Part shown: in pieces, positions 1 through 6,334 of the stretch
How positions within the stretch are numbered: position 1 is the stretch's first letter
Layout of the letters: each line of letters opens with the position of its first letter
NCBI GenBank assembly: GCA_029071285.1
Contig: JAIEAS010000328.1
Coordinates: forward strand, 1-6,334
Reading direction: 5' to 3'
DNA from: Clostridia bacterium
GTDB taxonomy: Bacteria; Bacillota; Clostridia; Christensenellales; Borkfalkiaceae
Length of the DNA stretch: 6,334 bases
Program-made: the position numbers and the translations under genes
Notes under the pieces: model-generated
Databases searched by the model: none
What the model saw: the letters and a program-made list of their open reading frames with translations, nothing else
What the model was told of the DNA's origin: nothing

Positions 1-54
1 GCTTATAGCAACCGCGCTTTCATTAAATATTGCCTTTTATTTAGTTTGTTATTT
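1..54. other. Short AT-rich stretch downstream of the TetR gene
   Basis: This AT-rich stretch follows the stop codon of the leftward TetR gene. I see no gene, no convincing hairpin with a T-tract, and no repeat in it. The terminator of the TetR gene, if there is one, lies beyond the window edge or is not of the intrinsic type. Confidence 0.5.
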
Positions 55-606
55 TTAGTTTTCAATCTCTATTGCCTGAATTGACATTTGCAATACGAGC
101 TTTGCAAATTGCTTGTAATTGATGGGGAACCTGTCCTGAATCCACTCTTTAACCATACCGATAACGCCACTGATACAGTAAATACAGCCGTACCTGGATA
201 ACAATTCGTTGTCTATCAGGGTTGCGTTTTTGTAGTGCTCAAGTATAAACGACGTAACCTTTGTGTTGAAGCCATGCTCGCCCGATTTAATCATAAGTAT
301 TCTGAAAATCTTTTCGTTCGACTGAATGTAGTTGAAAAATATTTCAAGCTTGTCCAAAAAGTTTCCCTCGTAATCGATATCCTCGGGGTTCACGTTTACG
401 GGAATCTGTTCGAGAACCTCGGTTTCGATTTCGGTGAGCAACTCGTCTATATCGTTGTAATAGGAGTAAAAGGTGGAGCGGTTCACGTCCGCCGCAATAC
501 ATACGTCCGTTACGCTGATTTTATTCAGCGGAGCGTTTTCAAGAAGTTCCAAAAGCGCATCCTTCATACACCGCTTGGTCATTCGTACTCTTCTGTTTTC
601 CTGCAT
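55..606 (-). CDS. TetR/AcrR-family transcriptional regulator
   Basis: This is a 183-residue cytoplasmic DNA-binding protein of normal TetR length. The N-terminal helix-turn-helix lies at about residues 27-57: the stretch LNKISVTDVCIAADVNRSTF followed by YSYYND is the classic TetR recognition-helix pattern (ISVTDV, then NRSTFYxYY). The rest, about residues 60-183, should be the helical ligand-binding and dimerisation domain; it is too divergent to suggest a ligand. I chose the ATG at 606 because an AAAGGGA ribosome binding site lies 6 bases before it. The reading frame could extend to a GTG at 666, but that would cover a perfect dyad and give a poor basic leader. The gene is divergent from the ABC operon, so control of that operon and of itself is the likely role (inference from context). 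It looks more AT-rich than its neighbours. Family call is firm; target and inducer are unknown. Confidence 0.92.
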   Translation of the reverse strand: MQENRRVRMTKRCMKDALLELLENAPLNKISVTDVCIAADVNRSTFYSYYNDIDELLTEIETEVLEQIPVNVNPEDIDYEGNFLDKLEIFFNYIQSNEKIFRILMIKSGEHGFNTKVTSFILEHYKNATLIDNELLSRYGCIYCISGVIGMVKEWIQDRFPINYKQFAKLVLQMSIQAIEIEN

Positions 607-612
607 AAAAAA

Positions 613-619
613 TCCCTTT
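613..619 (-). promoter_or_regulatory. Ribosome binding site that fixes the TetR start
   Basis: On the minus strand AAAGGGA stands 6 bases before the ATG at 606. No comparable site precedes the alternative GTG at 666, so this site decides the start. Confidence 0.6.
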
Positions 620-645
620 TTCCGACAAAAATTTTTTTTCTGGAA

Positions 646-663
646 TTGTCGCAAAACCGACAA
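646..663. repeat. Perfect inverted repeat TTGTCG-N6-CGACAA, candidate operator
   Basis: Six-base arms at 646-651 and 658-663 are perfect inverted complements around a 6-base spacer, giving an 18-bp dyad of a size suited to a TetR dimer. It lies about 40 bases upstream of the TetR start, inside what would be the leader of a leftward transcript. The same TTGTCG/CGACAA word recurs at 623-628 and 728-733. Operator function is inferred. Confidence 0.45.
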
Positions 664-671
664 CACACCCT

Positions 672-696
672 TGAACCGTTGTAAACACGACGTTCA
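672..696. repeat. Imperfect 25-bp dyad in the divergent spacer
   Basis: The left arm 672-682 (TGAACCGTTGT) and right arm 687-696 (ACGACGTTCA) are complementary apart from one extra C and one T/C difference, around an AAAC centre. It could be a second repressor site or a hairpin in the leader of the leftward transcript. No function is proven by the sequence. Confidence 0.35.
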
Positions 697-711
697 TAAA
701 AAGATTGTCTG

Positions 712-740
712 TTGACAGTTAAACACGTTGTCGGTAAAAT
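712..740 (+). promoter_or_regulatory. Sigma-A/sigma-70 type promoter of the ABC transporter operon
   Basis: A perfect -35 box TTGACA (712-717) is followed after exactly 17 bases by TAAAAT (735-740), which matches the -10 consensus at five of six positions. Transcription would start near 747 and leave a leader of about 50 bases before the ATG at 798. The -35 box lies inside a small dyad CTGT-TG-ACAG (709-718), and the spacer contains TTGTCG (728-733), so repressor binding here would block polymerase. This is the best-supported regulatory site of the divergent region. Confidence 0.75.
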
Positions 741-741
741 A

Positions 742-770
742 AACATATCATAATTTATGCCGGTTGTCAA
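742..770 (-). promoter_or_regulatory. Possible leftward promoter for the TetR gene
   Basis: On the minus strand a perfect TTGACA (770-765) is followed after 17 bases by TATGTT (747-742), matching the -10 consensus at four of six positions. It would start transcription near 735 and give the TetR gene a leader of about 130 bases. It faces and overlaps the rightward promoter, with the two -10 boxes separated by one base. The weak -10 box makes this less certain than the rightward promoter. Confidence 0.4.
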
Positions 771-777
771 GCGGCAT
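757..777. repeat. Inverted repeat ATGCCG-N9-CGGCAT, candidate operator or leader hairpin
   Basis: Perfect six-base arms (757-762 and 772-777) flank GTTGTCAAG. The dyad is centred almost exactly on the possible leftward -35 box and lies just after the predicted start point of the rightward transcript. A protein bound here could block the leftward promoter and obstruct the rightward one. Alternatively the RNA could fold a small hairpin just before the ribosome binding site of the ATPase gene. Confidence 0.4.
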
Positions 778-797
778 TTTGAGAGAGGGAGCAGGTA

Positions 798-1498
<701 letters not shown>

Positions 1499-1499
<1 letters not shown>

Positions 1500-3379
1500 T
1501 GAAAACTTACTTAAAAACTCTTGCGCGAATGTTCAGAAAGCACCTTATGAGGTTTTTGTCGCTCGTGTTTATGGTGCTTATTTCCATAGGTTTTATTTCG
1601 GGAATCGGTTCGGCGCAGGACAAAATAAACTCATCGCTTACCGACTACTACAAAAAGCAGAACGTAAGCGACTTTATCGTGCGCTCGACTTCCGAGAGCG
1701 GATTTACGCAGCAGACGGTTGAAAATTTGAAGAGCTGTTTCGGCGAAAAGAGCGAGTACGACCTCGGTTTTCAGCTCGACGTGCATACGGGCGAAAAGCG
1801 CTCGGTACGGCTGTATTTTCTCGATTTTGAAAACTGGACGGTGAACGCCCCGACTTTTATCGAGGGCGAAAAGCAGAACGACGCGCACAAAATTTACGCG
1901 GAGCGCTCGGACAACGTTATAAACGGCTATACGCTCGGCGAAGAGGCAGACCTCGGCGCTTTGCTGCAGGGCGTGCTGCCGCAGCCGCTTTTGGGTATGC
2001 TTAATCTGAAGGTTGAAGTCGCGGCAGTCGTTCAAAGCCCTTTGACCTTCGCGCTTGACGGCGAGCCGAGCGATTACGCGGAGCTTGACGGCACGCCCGA
2101 TACGACAGCGGCGACAAAAAATCTGGACGTGCTTGAAAACATACTTTATATTCCTAAAAGTTTAATTGCGCATCCCCTGACGGGAGCGGAGTTTCTGCCA
2201 GACAACGCTATGTACGTTGCGGTGGAAAACAGAAACACCTTTTCGGCTTTTTCAAGCGCTTACAAGTCGTTCGTAAATGCGAAGTGCGCGGCGGCGCAGA
2301 CAGACGGTATAAAGGTTCTGACGCTGTACGACAACTATTCTTTCCAATCCCTGTATTCCTACGGCGCCAAGGTTGCGGATATAGGCTACGTTATTATGGT
2401 TGCCTTCCTGCTCGTAACCGCGCTCGTCGTGTTTTCCACGATGACGAGGCTTTTAGACGAAGAGCGTTCGCAGACCGCCTGCCTTAAAACGCTTGGATAT
2501 TCGCCGATAAGCATAGTGAGCAAGTACCTGCTGTTTGCGCTGATTGCAACGGGCATAGGCGGCTTCGGTGCGTACTTCGTAGGCTTAGGCTTAACGCGGC
2601 TTATTTATTTCATTTTCAATTACAGCTTCAGTATGCCGCCCATTTCGCTTCACGTTGCAATGGTATTTTACGTGATAACCGTAACTGTGATAGTTTTGGG
2701 CACGTTGCTCGCTACGGCGATTTCGGGCTTTAAAATGACGAGCGAACGCCCTGCGGAGCTATTAAGACCCAAGCCGCCCAAAGCGGGTAAAAAGGTAATA
2801 CTCGAAAAAATCCCCTTCCTTTGGAAAAGACTTCCGTTCAGATATAAATCGACGGTCAGAAACGTTCTGCGCTTTAAAAGCAGATTTTTAATGACGGTGG
2901 CGGCGGTGGCGTTCTCGACGGCGCTCGTGCTCGTGGGCTTAGCGCTTCTCGATTTGTGTATTTTCCACGACTTCGGTTCTGGCGCGATTATGGGAATCGC
3001 GGCGCTGGTTATCGTGTTCGCGGGGCTTTTAAACGTGGTGGTTATTTACACCCTCACGAATATAAACATAAGCGAGCGCAACCGCGAAATTGCAACCCTG
3101 ATGGTTCTCGGCTATCAGAACGGCGAAGTTACGGGATATATCTACCGCGAGATATTTATCAATTCCTTTATAGGCGTGCTGTTCGGCTATCCGCTGTCCT
3201 GCCTTTTAAACCTGCTCGTGTTCGGCACAATGGGCTACGGCACTCTGGCGGGCATAACGTGGTTCTGGTGGCTTTTAACCCCGCTTATAGTTATGCTTTT
3301 TACGGGGCTTGTGGCGCTTGTGCTGCGCAGAAAGATAGTAAAGGTGGATATGAACGAAAGCCTTAAAGCAATAGAATAA
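1499..3379 (+). CDS. ABC transporter permease with two FtsX-type domains
   Basis: This 626-residue membrane protein is the partner of the ATPase before it. About eight membrane segments are visible, near residues 19-39, 292-315, 343-366, 387-409, 464-487, 496-519, 553-576 and 588-609. An ectodomain of about 250 residues (40-291) lies between the first and second. Each half carries the cytoplasmic FtsX-type motif next to the ATPase contact: EERSQTACLKTLGYS (321-335) and SERNREIATLMVLGY (525-539). The halves are joined by a basic, proline-rich linker (415-433, SERPAELLRPKPPK), a pattern I associate with double-FtsX permeases of Firmicutes. The second half has almost no outer loop. I use the ATG at 1499, which overlaps the previous stop; an in-frame GTG at 1493, 5 bases after AGGAG, would add two residues and is possible. 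Such permeases act in export, lipoprotein handling or peptide resistance; the substrate here is unknown. Confidence 0.93.
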
Positions 3380-3388
3380 AGAATGAAC

Positions 3389-3430
3389 GCGCCCGAAGTT
3401 AATTACGATATGAATTGACTTTTCGGGCGC
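3389..3430. repeat. Long inverted repeat after the permease gene, overlapping a promoter
   Basis: GCGCCCGAA (3389-3397) and TTCGGGCGC (3422-3430) are perfect nine-base complements. Inside them GTTAATT (3398-3404) can pair with AATTGAC (3413-3419) with one G-U pair, leaving an 8-base loop and a two-base bulge (3420-3421). The RNA would form a stem of about 16 pairs, starting 9 bases after the permease stop. No T-tract follows, so it is not a standard intrinsic terminator. It may stabilise the 3' end of the ABC mRNA, or it may act as DNA as an operator for the promoter it overlaps. Confidence 0.6.
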
Positions 3431-3443
3431 ATACCGTTATAAT
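3415..3443 (+). promoter_or_regulatory. Strong promoter for the acyltransferase-symporter unit
   Basis: TTGACT (3415-3420, five of six consensus bases) is followed after exactly 17 bases by a perfect TATAAT (3438-3443). The start point should be near 3450, leaving a leader of about 20 bases. The right arm of the inverted repeat at 3389-3430 fills part of the spacer, and the -35 box is part of the inner stem. This separates the downstream pair of genes from the TetR-controlled operon. Confidence 0.75.
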
Positions 3444-3470
3444 TATTACATTAAAGATAAAGAGGCAGCT

Positions 3471-4649
3471 TTGAAAGGAAAGAAAAAAACAGTCTGGACC
3501 AAGCGCAGGCACGCAAGGGTATTCGCCTTTTTGCGCCCCGTAATGCGGCTTTATTTCAGACTGAGATACAACTTTAAAGCCCGCCCCGGCGGATTAAAAA
3601 AGGGCGCGTATCTGATAATTTCAAACCATCAGACGACTATGGACCCGTTTTTGCTTTCGCTGTCGTTCAGGTTTCCGATATACTTCGTCGCGTCCGACGA
3701 TTTGTTCAATCTCAAAGTTTCACCCCTTATAAATTATCTGGTTGCTCCCATTCCGAAGAGTAAGTCCGTGCGCGACGTAGCCGCAATGATGGGGGTTCTC
3801 AGAGTAATCAGAGAAGGCGGCGCCGTAGGAATTTTCCCCGAAGGAAACCGCACCGTTTCGGGCGGACAGTGGGAGATGACCGACGCGATTGCAAAGCTTG
3901 CAAAGTCGCTCAAAGTGCCCCTCGTAATCTACAATATACGCGGCGGATACGGAACCGACCCGCGCTGGGGACACTCGATAAGAAAAGGCAAATGCTCGGG
4001 CGAAGTGCGCAAAGTAGTTTCCGTAGAAGAGCTTGCCGAGCTTACCAACGAACAGCTTTTTGATTTAATTAAGGACGGGCTCAACGTCAACGACGCGGAC
4101 TCGGGGATTTCATTCCGCAGCAAAAGGCGGGCGGAATACATCGAGCGGGCGCTGTATCTTTGCCCCGTCTGCCGCGGCGTTTCAACAATCGTTTCGCACA
4201 AATACAAGTTTAAATGCAAAAATTGCGGCACCGAGGCGGCTTACACCGAAAAGCTTGCCATAAGTCCTGCGGTCGCCGGCTTCGAACGGATTAACGAGTG
4301 GTACGGGTGGGAGAAGGAAGAAATCGTAAAAGCCGTTTCGGAGGGCTTGCGGGTAGAGGACGGCGGTATTCTGTTCCGCGAAAGCGTTAAATTCAAAAGC
4401 AAGAAAAAGCTTGACGGCGACAGAGTTTATATCGATAAGGACAAGCTCGCAATTTCAGACGGCAGGCGCGAACAGGTTTTTCCGCTTGATGAAATCACGG
4501 CACTGACAATGGTCGGCAAAAAGAAGTTCAATTTTTATTACAAAGATAAAATTTTGCAGGTTAAAGGCAACAAGCGTTTCTGCGCAATAAAATACGTTCA
4601 TATTTTTGACGGCATAAGGCAGATAAACGGGCAAATAAAGGAGAATTAA
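3471..4649 (+). CDS. PlsC-like acyltransferase with C-terminal zinc ribbon and PH-like region
   Basis: A 392-residue protein whose first half is a lysophospholipid acyltransferase domain, expected to move an acyl chain from acyl-ACP or acyl-CoA onto a lysophosphatidate-like acceptor at the membrane. The catalytic H-x4-D motif is NHQTTMDPF with H53 and D58, and the acceptor-site motif is FPEGNRT (122-128). The fourth motif is altered: VPLVIYN (149-155) lacks the usual second proline. Then come CPVC (231-234) and CKNC (249-252), a four-cysteine zinc ribbon, and a beta-rich segment at about 298-385 that resembles a PH or GRAM fold (weak visual judgement). The protein is well over 100 residues longer than simple PlsC. 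The start is TTG, set by AAAGAGG at 3459-3465 five bases upstream; the next in-frame ATG (3543) has no ribosome site. It is co-transcribed with the symporter gene. The true acceptor is unknown. Confidence 0.88.
   Translation: MKGKKKTVWTKRRHARVFAFLRPVMRLYFRLRYNFKARPGGLKKGAYLIISNHQTTMDPFLLSLSFRFPIYFVASDDLFNLKVSPLINYLVAPIPKSKSVRDVAAMMGVLRVIREGGAVGIFPEGNRTVSGGQWEMTDAIAKLAKSLKVPLVIYNIRGGYGTDPRWGHSIRKGKCSGEVRKVVSVEELAELTNEQLFDLIKDGLNVNDADSGISFRSKRRAEYIERALYLCPVCRGVSTIVSHKYKFKCKNCGTEAAYTEKLAISPAVAGFERINEWYGWEKEEIVKAVSEGLRVEDGGILFRESVKFKSKKKLDGDRVYIDKDKLAISDGRREQVFPLDEITALTMVGKKKFNFYYKDKILQVKGNKRFCAIKYVHIFDGIRQINGQIKEN
4638..4643 (+). promoter_or_regulatory. Ribosome binding site of the symporter gene inside the preceding gene
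   Basis: AAGGAG lies 8 bases before the ATG at 4652 and within the last codons of the acyltransferase gene, whose stop is only 2 bases before that ATG. This supports co-transcription and probable translational coupling. Confidence 0.7.
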
Positions 4650-4651
4650 AA

Positions 4652-6175
4652 ATGGATTCATCGGCATTCAGCACATGGGCGTTTGTAATACTAATCGCCA
4701 TTCTGTTGGCGGCGTTGCTGCTTACGAATATCTTAAAGAGATTTATTCCCTTTTTGAACAAGTCGCTTATTCCCAGCTCGGTTCTGGGCGGCATCATTCT
4801 GCTTATAATTTCGACGGTAGTTTACTACTGCGTAGACCATAGGTATCTTTTCGATTTGTTATATCCGAAGGCGGAGGCCGATATGCACCCGGGCATGAAT
4901 TTACTCGAAATTATCACGTATCATTGCCTCGGCATAGGTTTTATCGCTATGGGTATGCGCACCAACAAAAAGAAGCTTACAAAGCAGAGAGTGGGCGAAG
5001 TGGTGAATACCGGCATTACGACGGTAAGCGGCTATTTCGTGCAGGTAATCATCGGTCTTGTCGTAACTCTTCTGTGCGTCGAACTTTTACACGTTTCGGG
5101 GCTTATCGACGCGTCTGGCATACTGCTTGCCTTCGGCTTCGGTCAGGGTACCGGGCAGGCGCTCAATTACGGAAATATCTTCTCCAAACCCGAATACGGC
5201 ATGGAAGGCGGCGGCAACTTCGGTCTTACCATTGCTGCAATGGGCTTTTTGGTCGCGTGTATCGTCGGCGTAATATATATAAACGTACTGCGCCGCAAGG
5301 GTATCGTCAAAGTTAAAAGCGAAGATGAGAAAAATACCCTGTCGGATTACGAGGACGAAAACGAAATCCCTCACGTTGCCTCTTTGGACAAGTTCACAGT
5401 GCAGGTTGCGATAGTGTTTGCAATCTACGCCGTATCCTACCTCATTATGTGGGGCTTGGGCACGTTAATTCCCTTTTTAAAGAATGTACTTTTCGGCTTC
5501 AATTTCCTTATAGGCGTACTTCTGACCATTCCCGTAAAGGCTGTTATAAACAAGCTCGAAAACAAGGGCATCATAAAGAAAAAGATAGTCAACAACTTCA
5601 TGATGGCGCGAATAGGCGGCTTTGCATTCGATATGATGATAGTTGCGGGCGTTGCCGCAATTCAGATACCGCTTTTAAACAACCACTGGTGGGTGCTCGT
5701 AATTCTTGCGGTTCTGGGCGGCGTAGGCACTTTTCTTTACGTTTTCTTCGTCTGCAAACGTCTTTTCCCCGCATACAGGCACGAGCAGTTTTTGGCAATG
5801 TTCGGTATGCTTACGGGCACGGCGAGCACGGGTATGATACTGCTCCGCGAAATCGACGGAAGCTATAAGACGCCCGCAAGCGAAAATCTGGTTTTCCAGA
5901 ACCTGCCCGCAATGGTGCTCGGAGTACCGCTTATGTTCCTTGCCGAATATGCGGCAAAGGGTATGGCAGAGTCGTGTATAACCCTTGCGATAGTCGTAGT
6001 GTACGGCGTCGCACTGAACGTGGCTCTGTTCCGCAGCAGTATTTTCAAAAGGCGGAGAAAGGTTGCGCAAATCGAGGGCGGCGGCGAACCGCCCGCAGAA
6101 AGTGCGCAGCCCACGGACGAAAGTGCGGAGATATCCGAACCCGCGGAAGATATAAAAGATAACGATAATCAATAA
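4652..6175 (+). CDS. GltS-like sodium/glutamate symporter family protein
   Basis: A 507-residue polytopic membrane protein with roughly a dozen hydrophobic segments in two related halves. The first half contains PSSVLGG (41-47), a glycine-rich GFGQGTGQA (162-170) and FGLTIAAMGF (190-199). The second contains ARIGGFAFD (319-327) and GMLTGTASTG (385-394). These paired glycine-rich loops resemble the re-entrant loops of the ESS family, whose best-known member is sodium-coupled GltS for glutamate. The halves are joined by a charged segment (about 218-245). The C-terminus (about 471-507) is an acidic, Pro/Ala/Ser-rich tail that is probably disordered. GltS of E. coli is about 400 residues, so this protein is clearly longer. 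The start is fixed by AAGGAG 8 bases upstream. It follows the acyltransferase gene by 2 bases and ends before the terminator at 6189-6222. Family assignment is likely; glutamate as substrate is only inferred. Confidence 0.82.
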   Translation: MDSSAFSTWAFVILIAILLAALLLTNILKRFIPFLNKSLIPSSVLGGIILLIISTVVYYCVDHRYLFDLLYPKAEADMHPGMNLLEIITYHCLGIGFIAMGMRTNKKKLTKQRVGEVVNTGITTVSGYFVQVIIGLVVTLLCVELLHVSGLIDASGILLAFGFGQGTGQALNYGNIFSKPEYGMEGGGNFGLTIAAMGFLVACIVGVIYINVLRRKGIVKVKSEDEKNTLSDYEDENEIPHVASLDKFTVQVAIVFAIYAVSYLIMWGLGTLIPFLKNVLFGFNFLIGVLLTIPVKAVINKLENKGIIKKKIVNNFMMARIGGFAFDMMIVAGVAAIQIPLLNNHWWVLVILAVLGGVGTFLYVFFVCKRLFPAYRHEQFLAMFGMLTGTASTGMILLREIDGSYKTPASENLVFQNLPAMVLGVPLMFLAEYAAKGMAESCITLAIVVVYGVALNVALFRSSIFKRRRKVAQIEGGGEPPAESAQPTDESAEISEPAEDIKDNDNQ

Positions 6176-6188
6176 AATAAACGATATT

Positions 6189-6222
6189 AAAAAAGAGACA
6201 GACAACCGTCTGCCTCTTTTTT
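6189..6222. terminator. Intrinsic terminator after the symporter gene
   Basis: The stem pairs AAAAAAGAG (6189-6197) with CTCTTTTTT (6214-6222) and CAGAC (6199-6203) with GTCTG (6208-6212). There is a single A/C mismatch between the two blocks and an AACC loop. A T-run ends the right arm and an A-run begins the left arm, so it could work in both directions. It lies 13 bases after the symporter stop and closes that unit. Confidence 0.88.
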
Positions 6223-6240
6223 ACTGTAATTTTGTCGTAC

Positions 6241-6263
6241 CGCTTGCATAGCAAGACCAAGCG
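6241..6263. repeat. Nested short inverted repeats after the terminator
   Basis: CTTGC-ATA-GCAAG (6243-6255) is a perfect five-pair hairpin. CGCTTG (6241-6246) can alternatively pair with CAAGCG (6258-6263). The two pairings exclude one another. It may be the edge of the dispersed repeat that follows, or chance. Confidence 0.35.
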
Positions 6264-6276
6264 CAACGCTCAATCC

Positions 6277-6303
6277 GTCATTGCGAGCGAAGCGAAGCAA
6301 TCC
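6277..6303. repeat. Dispersed palindromic intergenic repeat of the GTCATTGCGAG...GCAATCC type
   Basis: ATTGC (6280-6284) and GCAAT (6297-6301) form the arms of a small palindrome whose centre carries the repeated unit GCGAA (GAGCGAAGCGAA). The wording GTCATTGCGAG followed by GAAGCAATCC matches my recollection of a short palindromic element scattered between genes in many unrelated bacterial genomes. It contains no coding capacity. Only one copy is visible here, so its repeat nature rests on that recollection. Confidence 0.6.
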
Positions 6304-6334
6304 AGAAGCAAAGCACTTAAAATGAGCGTATGGT

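Noticed and set aside
607..666. N-terminal extension of the TetR gene to a GTG at 666
   Set aside because: The extension would add 20 basic, low-complexity residues before the normal TetR start and would overlap the perfect dyad at 646-663. The ATG at 606 has a proper ribosome site and the GTG does not.
235..684. 149-codon plus-strand open frame opposite the TetR gene
   Set aside because: It is the antisense shadow of a well-recognised TetR gene; its translation has no recognisable domain.
2956..3366. 136-codon plus-strand frame inside the permease gene
   Set aside because: Its Arg/Tyr-rich translation is the +1 shadow of the second FtsX domain and has no ribosome site of note.
3389..3430. 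Intrinsic terminator call for the ABC operon
   Set aside because: The hairpin is strong, but no T-run follows the right arm on either strand, so I annotate it only as an inverted repeat.
3543..3545. ATG as the start of the acyltransferase
   Set aside because: It has no ribosome binding site and would remove a basic N-terminal segment that precedes the catalytic domain. The TTG at 3471 has a well-placed site.
5675..6205. 176-codon minus-strand open frame within the symporter gene
   Set aside because: It is cysteine- and arginine-rich, typical of a shadow frame, and lies opposite a clear membrane protein gene while running through the terminator.

Overview
The window reads as a piece of chromosome from a Gram-positive, Clostridia-like (Firmicutes) bacterium of moderate GC content. 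This is an inference from the strong purine-rich ribosome binding sites, a TTG start, tight gene packing, and the TetR and double-FtsX protein styles. No rRNA or other taxonomic marker is present, so the species is not determinable from the sequence alone.

Layout. Positions 1-54 hold nothing recognisable. A TetR-family repressor gene (55-606, minus strand) is transcribed away from a two-gene ABC transporter operon: an ATPase (798-1499) and a double-FtsX permease (1499-3379), joined by a one-base TAATG stop/start overlap. The 191-base divergent spacer (607-797) is dense in signals. It has a near-consensus rightward promoter (712-740), a possible leftward promoter facing it (742-770), several dyads, and a recurring TTGTCG/CGACAA half-site. 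The simplest reading is a self-regulated repressor controlling an exporter in response to an unknown ligand.

A second transcription unit starts behind a strong promoter (3415-3443). This promoter lies inside a long inverted repeat placed just after the permease gene. The unit encodes a PlsC-like acyltransferase with a C-terminal zinc-ribbon and a PH/GRAM-like segment (3471-4649), then, two bases later, a GltS-like sodium/solute symporter (4652-6175). It ends at a clear intrinsic terminator (6189-6222). The last 110 bases contain a short hairpin and a GTCATTGCGAG...GCAATCC-type palindromic element that resembles a dispersed intergenic repeat found in many bacterial genomes.

How they work together. 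The TetR gene and ABC operon form a plausible efflux or export module at the membrane. The acyltransferase and symporter are probably co-transcribed but have no obvious shared pathway. I see no CRISPR array, insertion sequence, phage gene, tRNA, rRNA or defence system. The most unusual items are the architecture of the divergent promoter region, the promoter embedded in a hairpin at 3389-3443, and the three-part acyltransferase.
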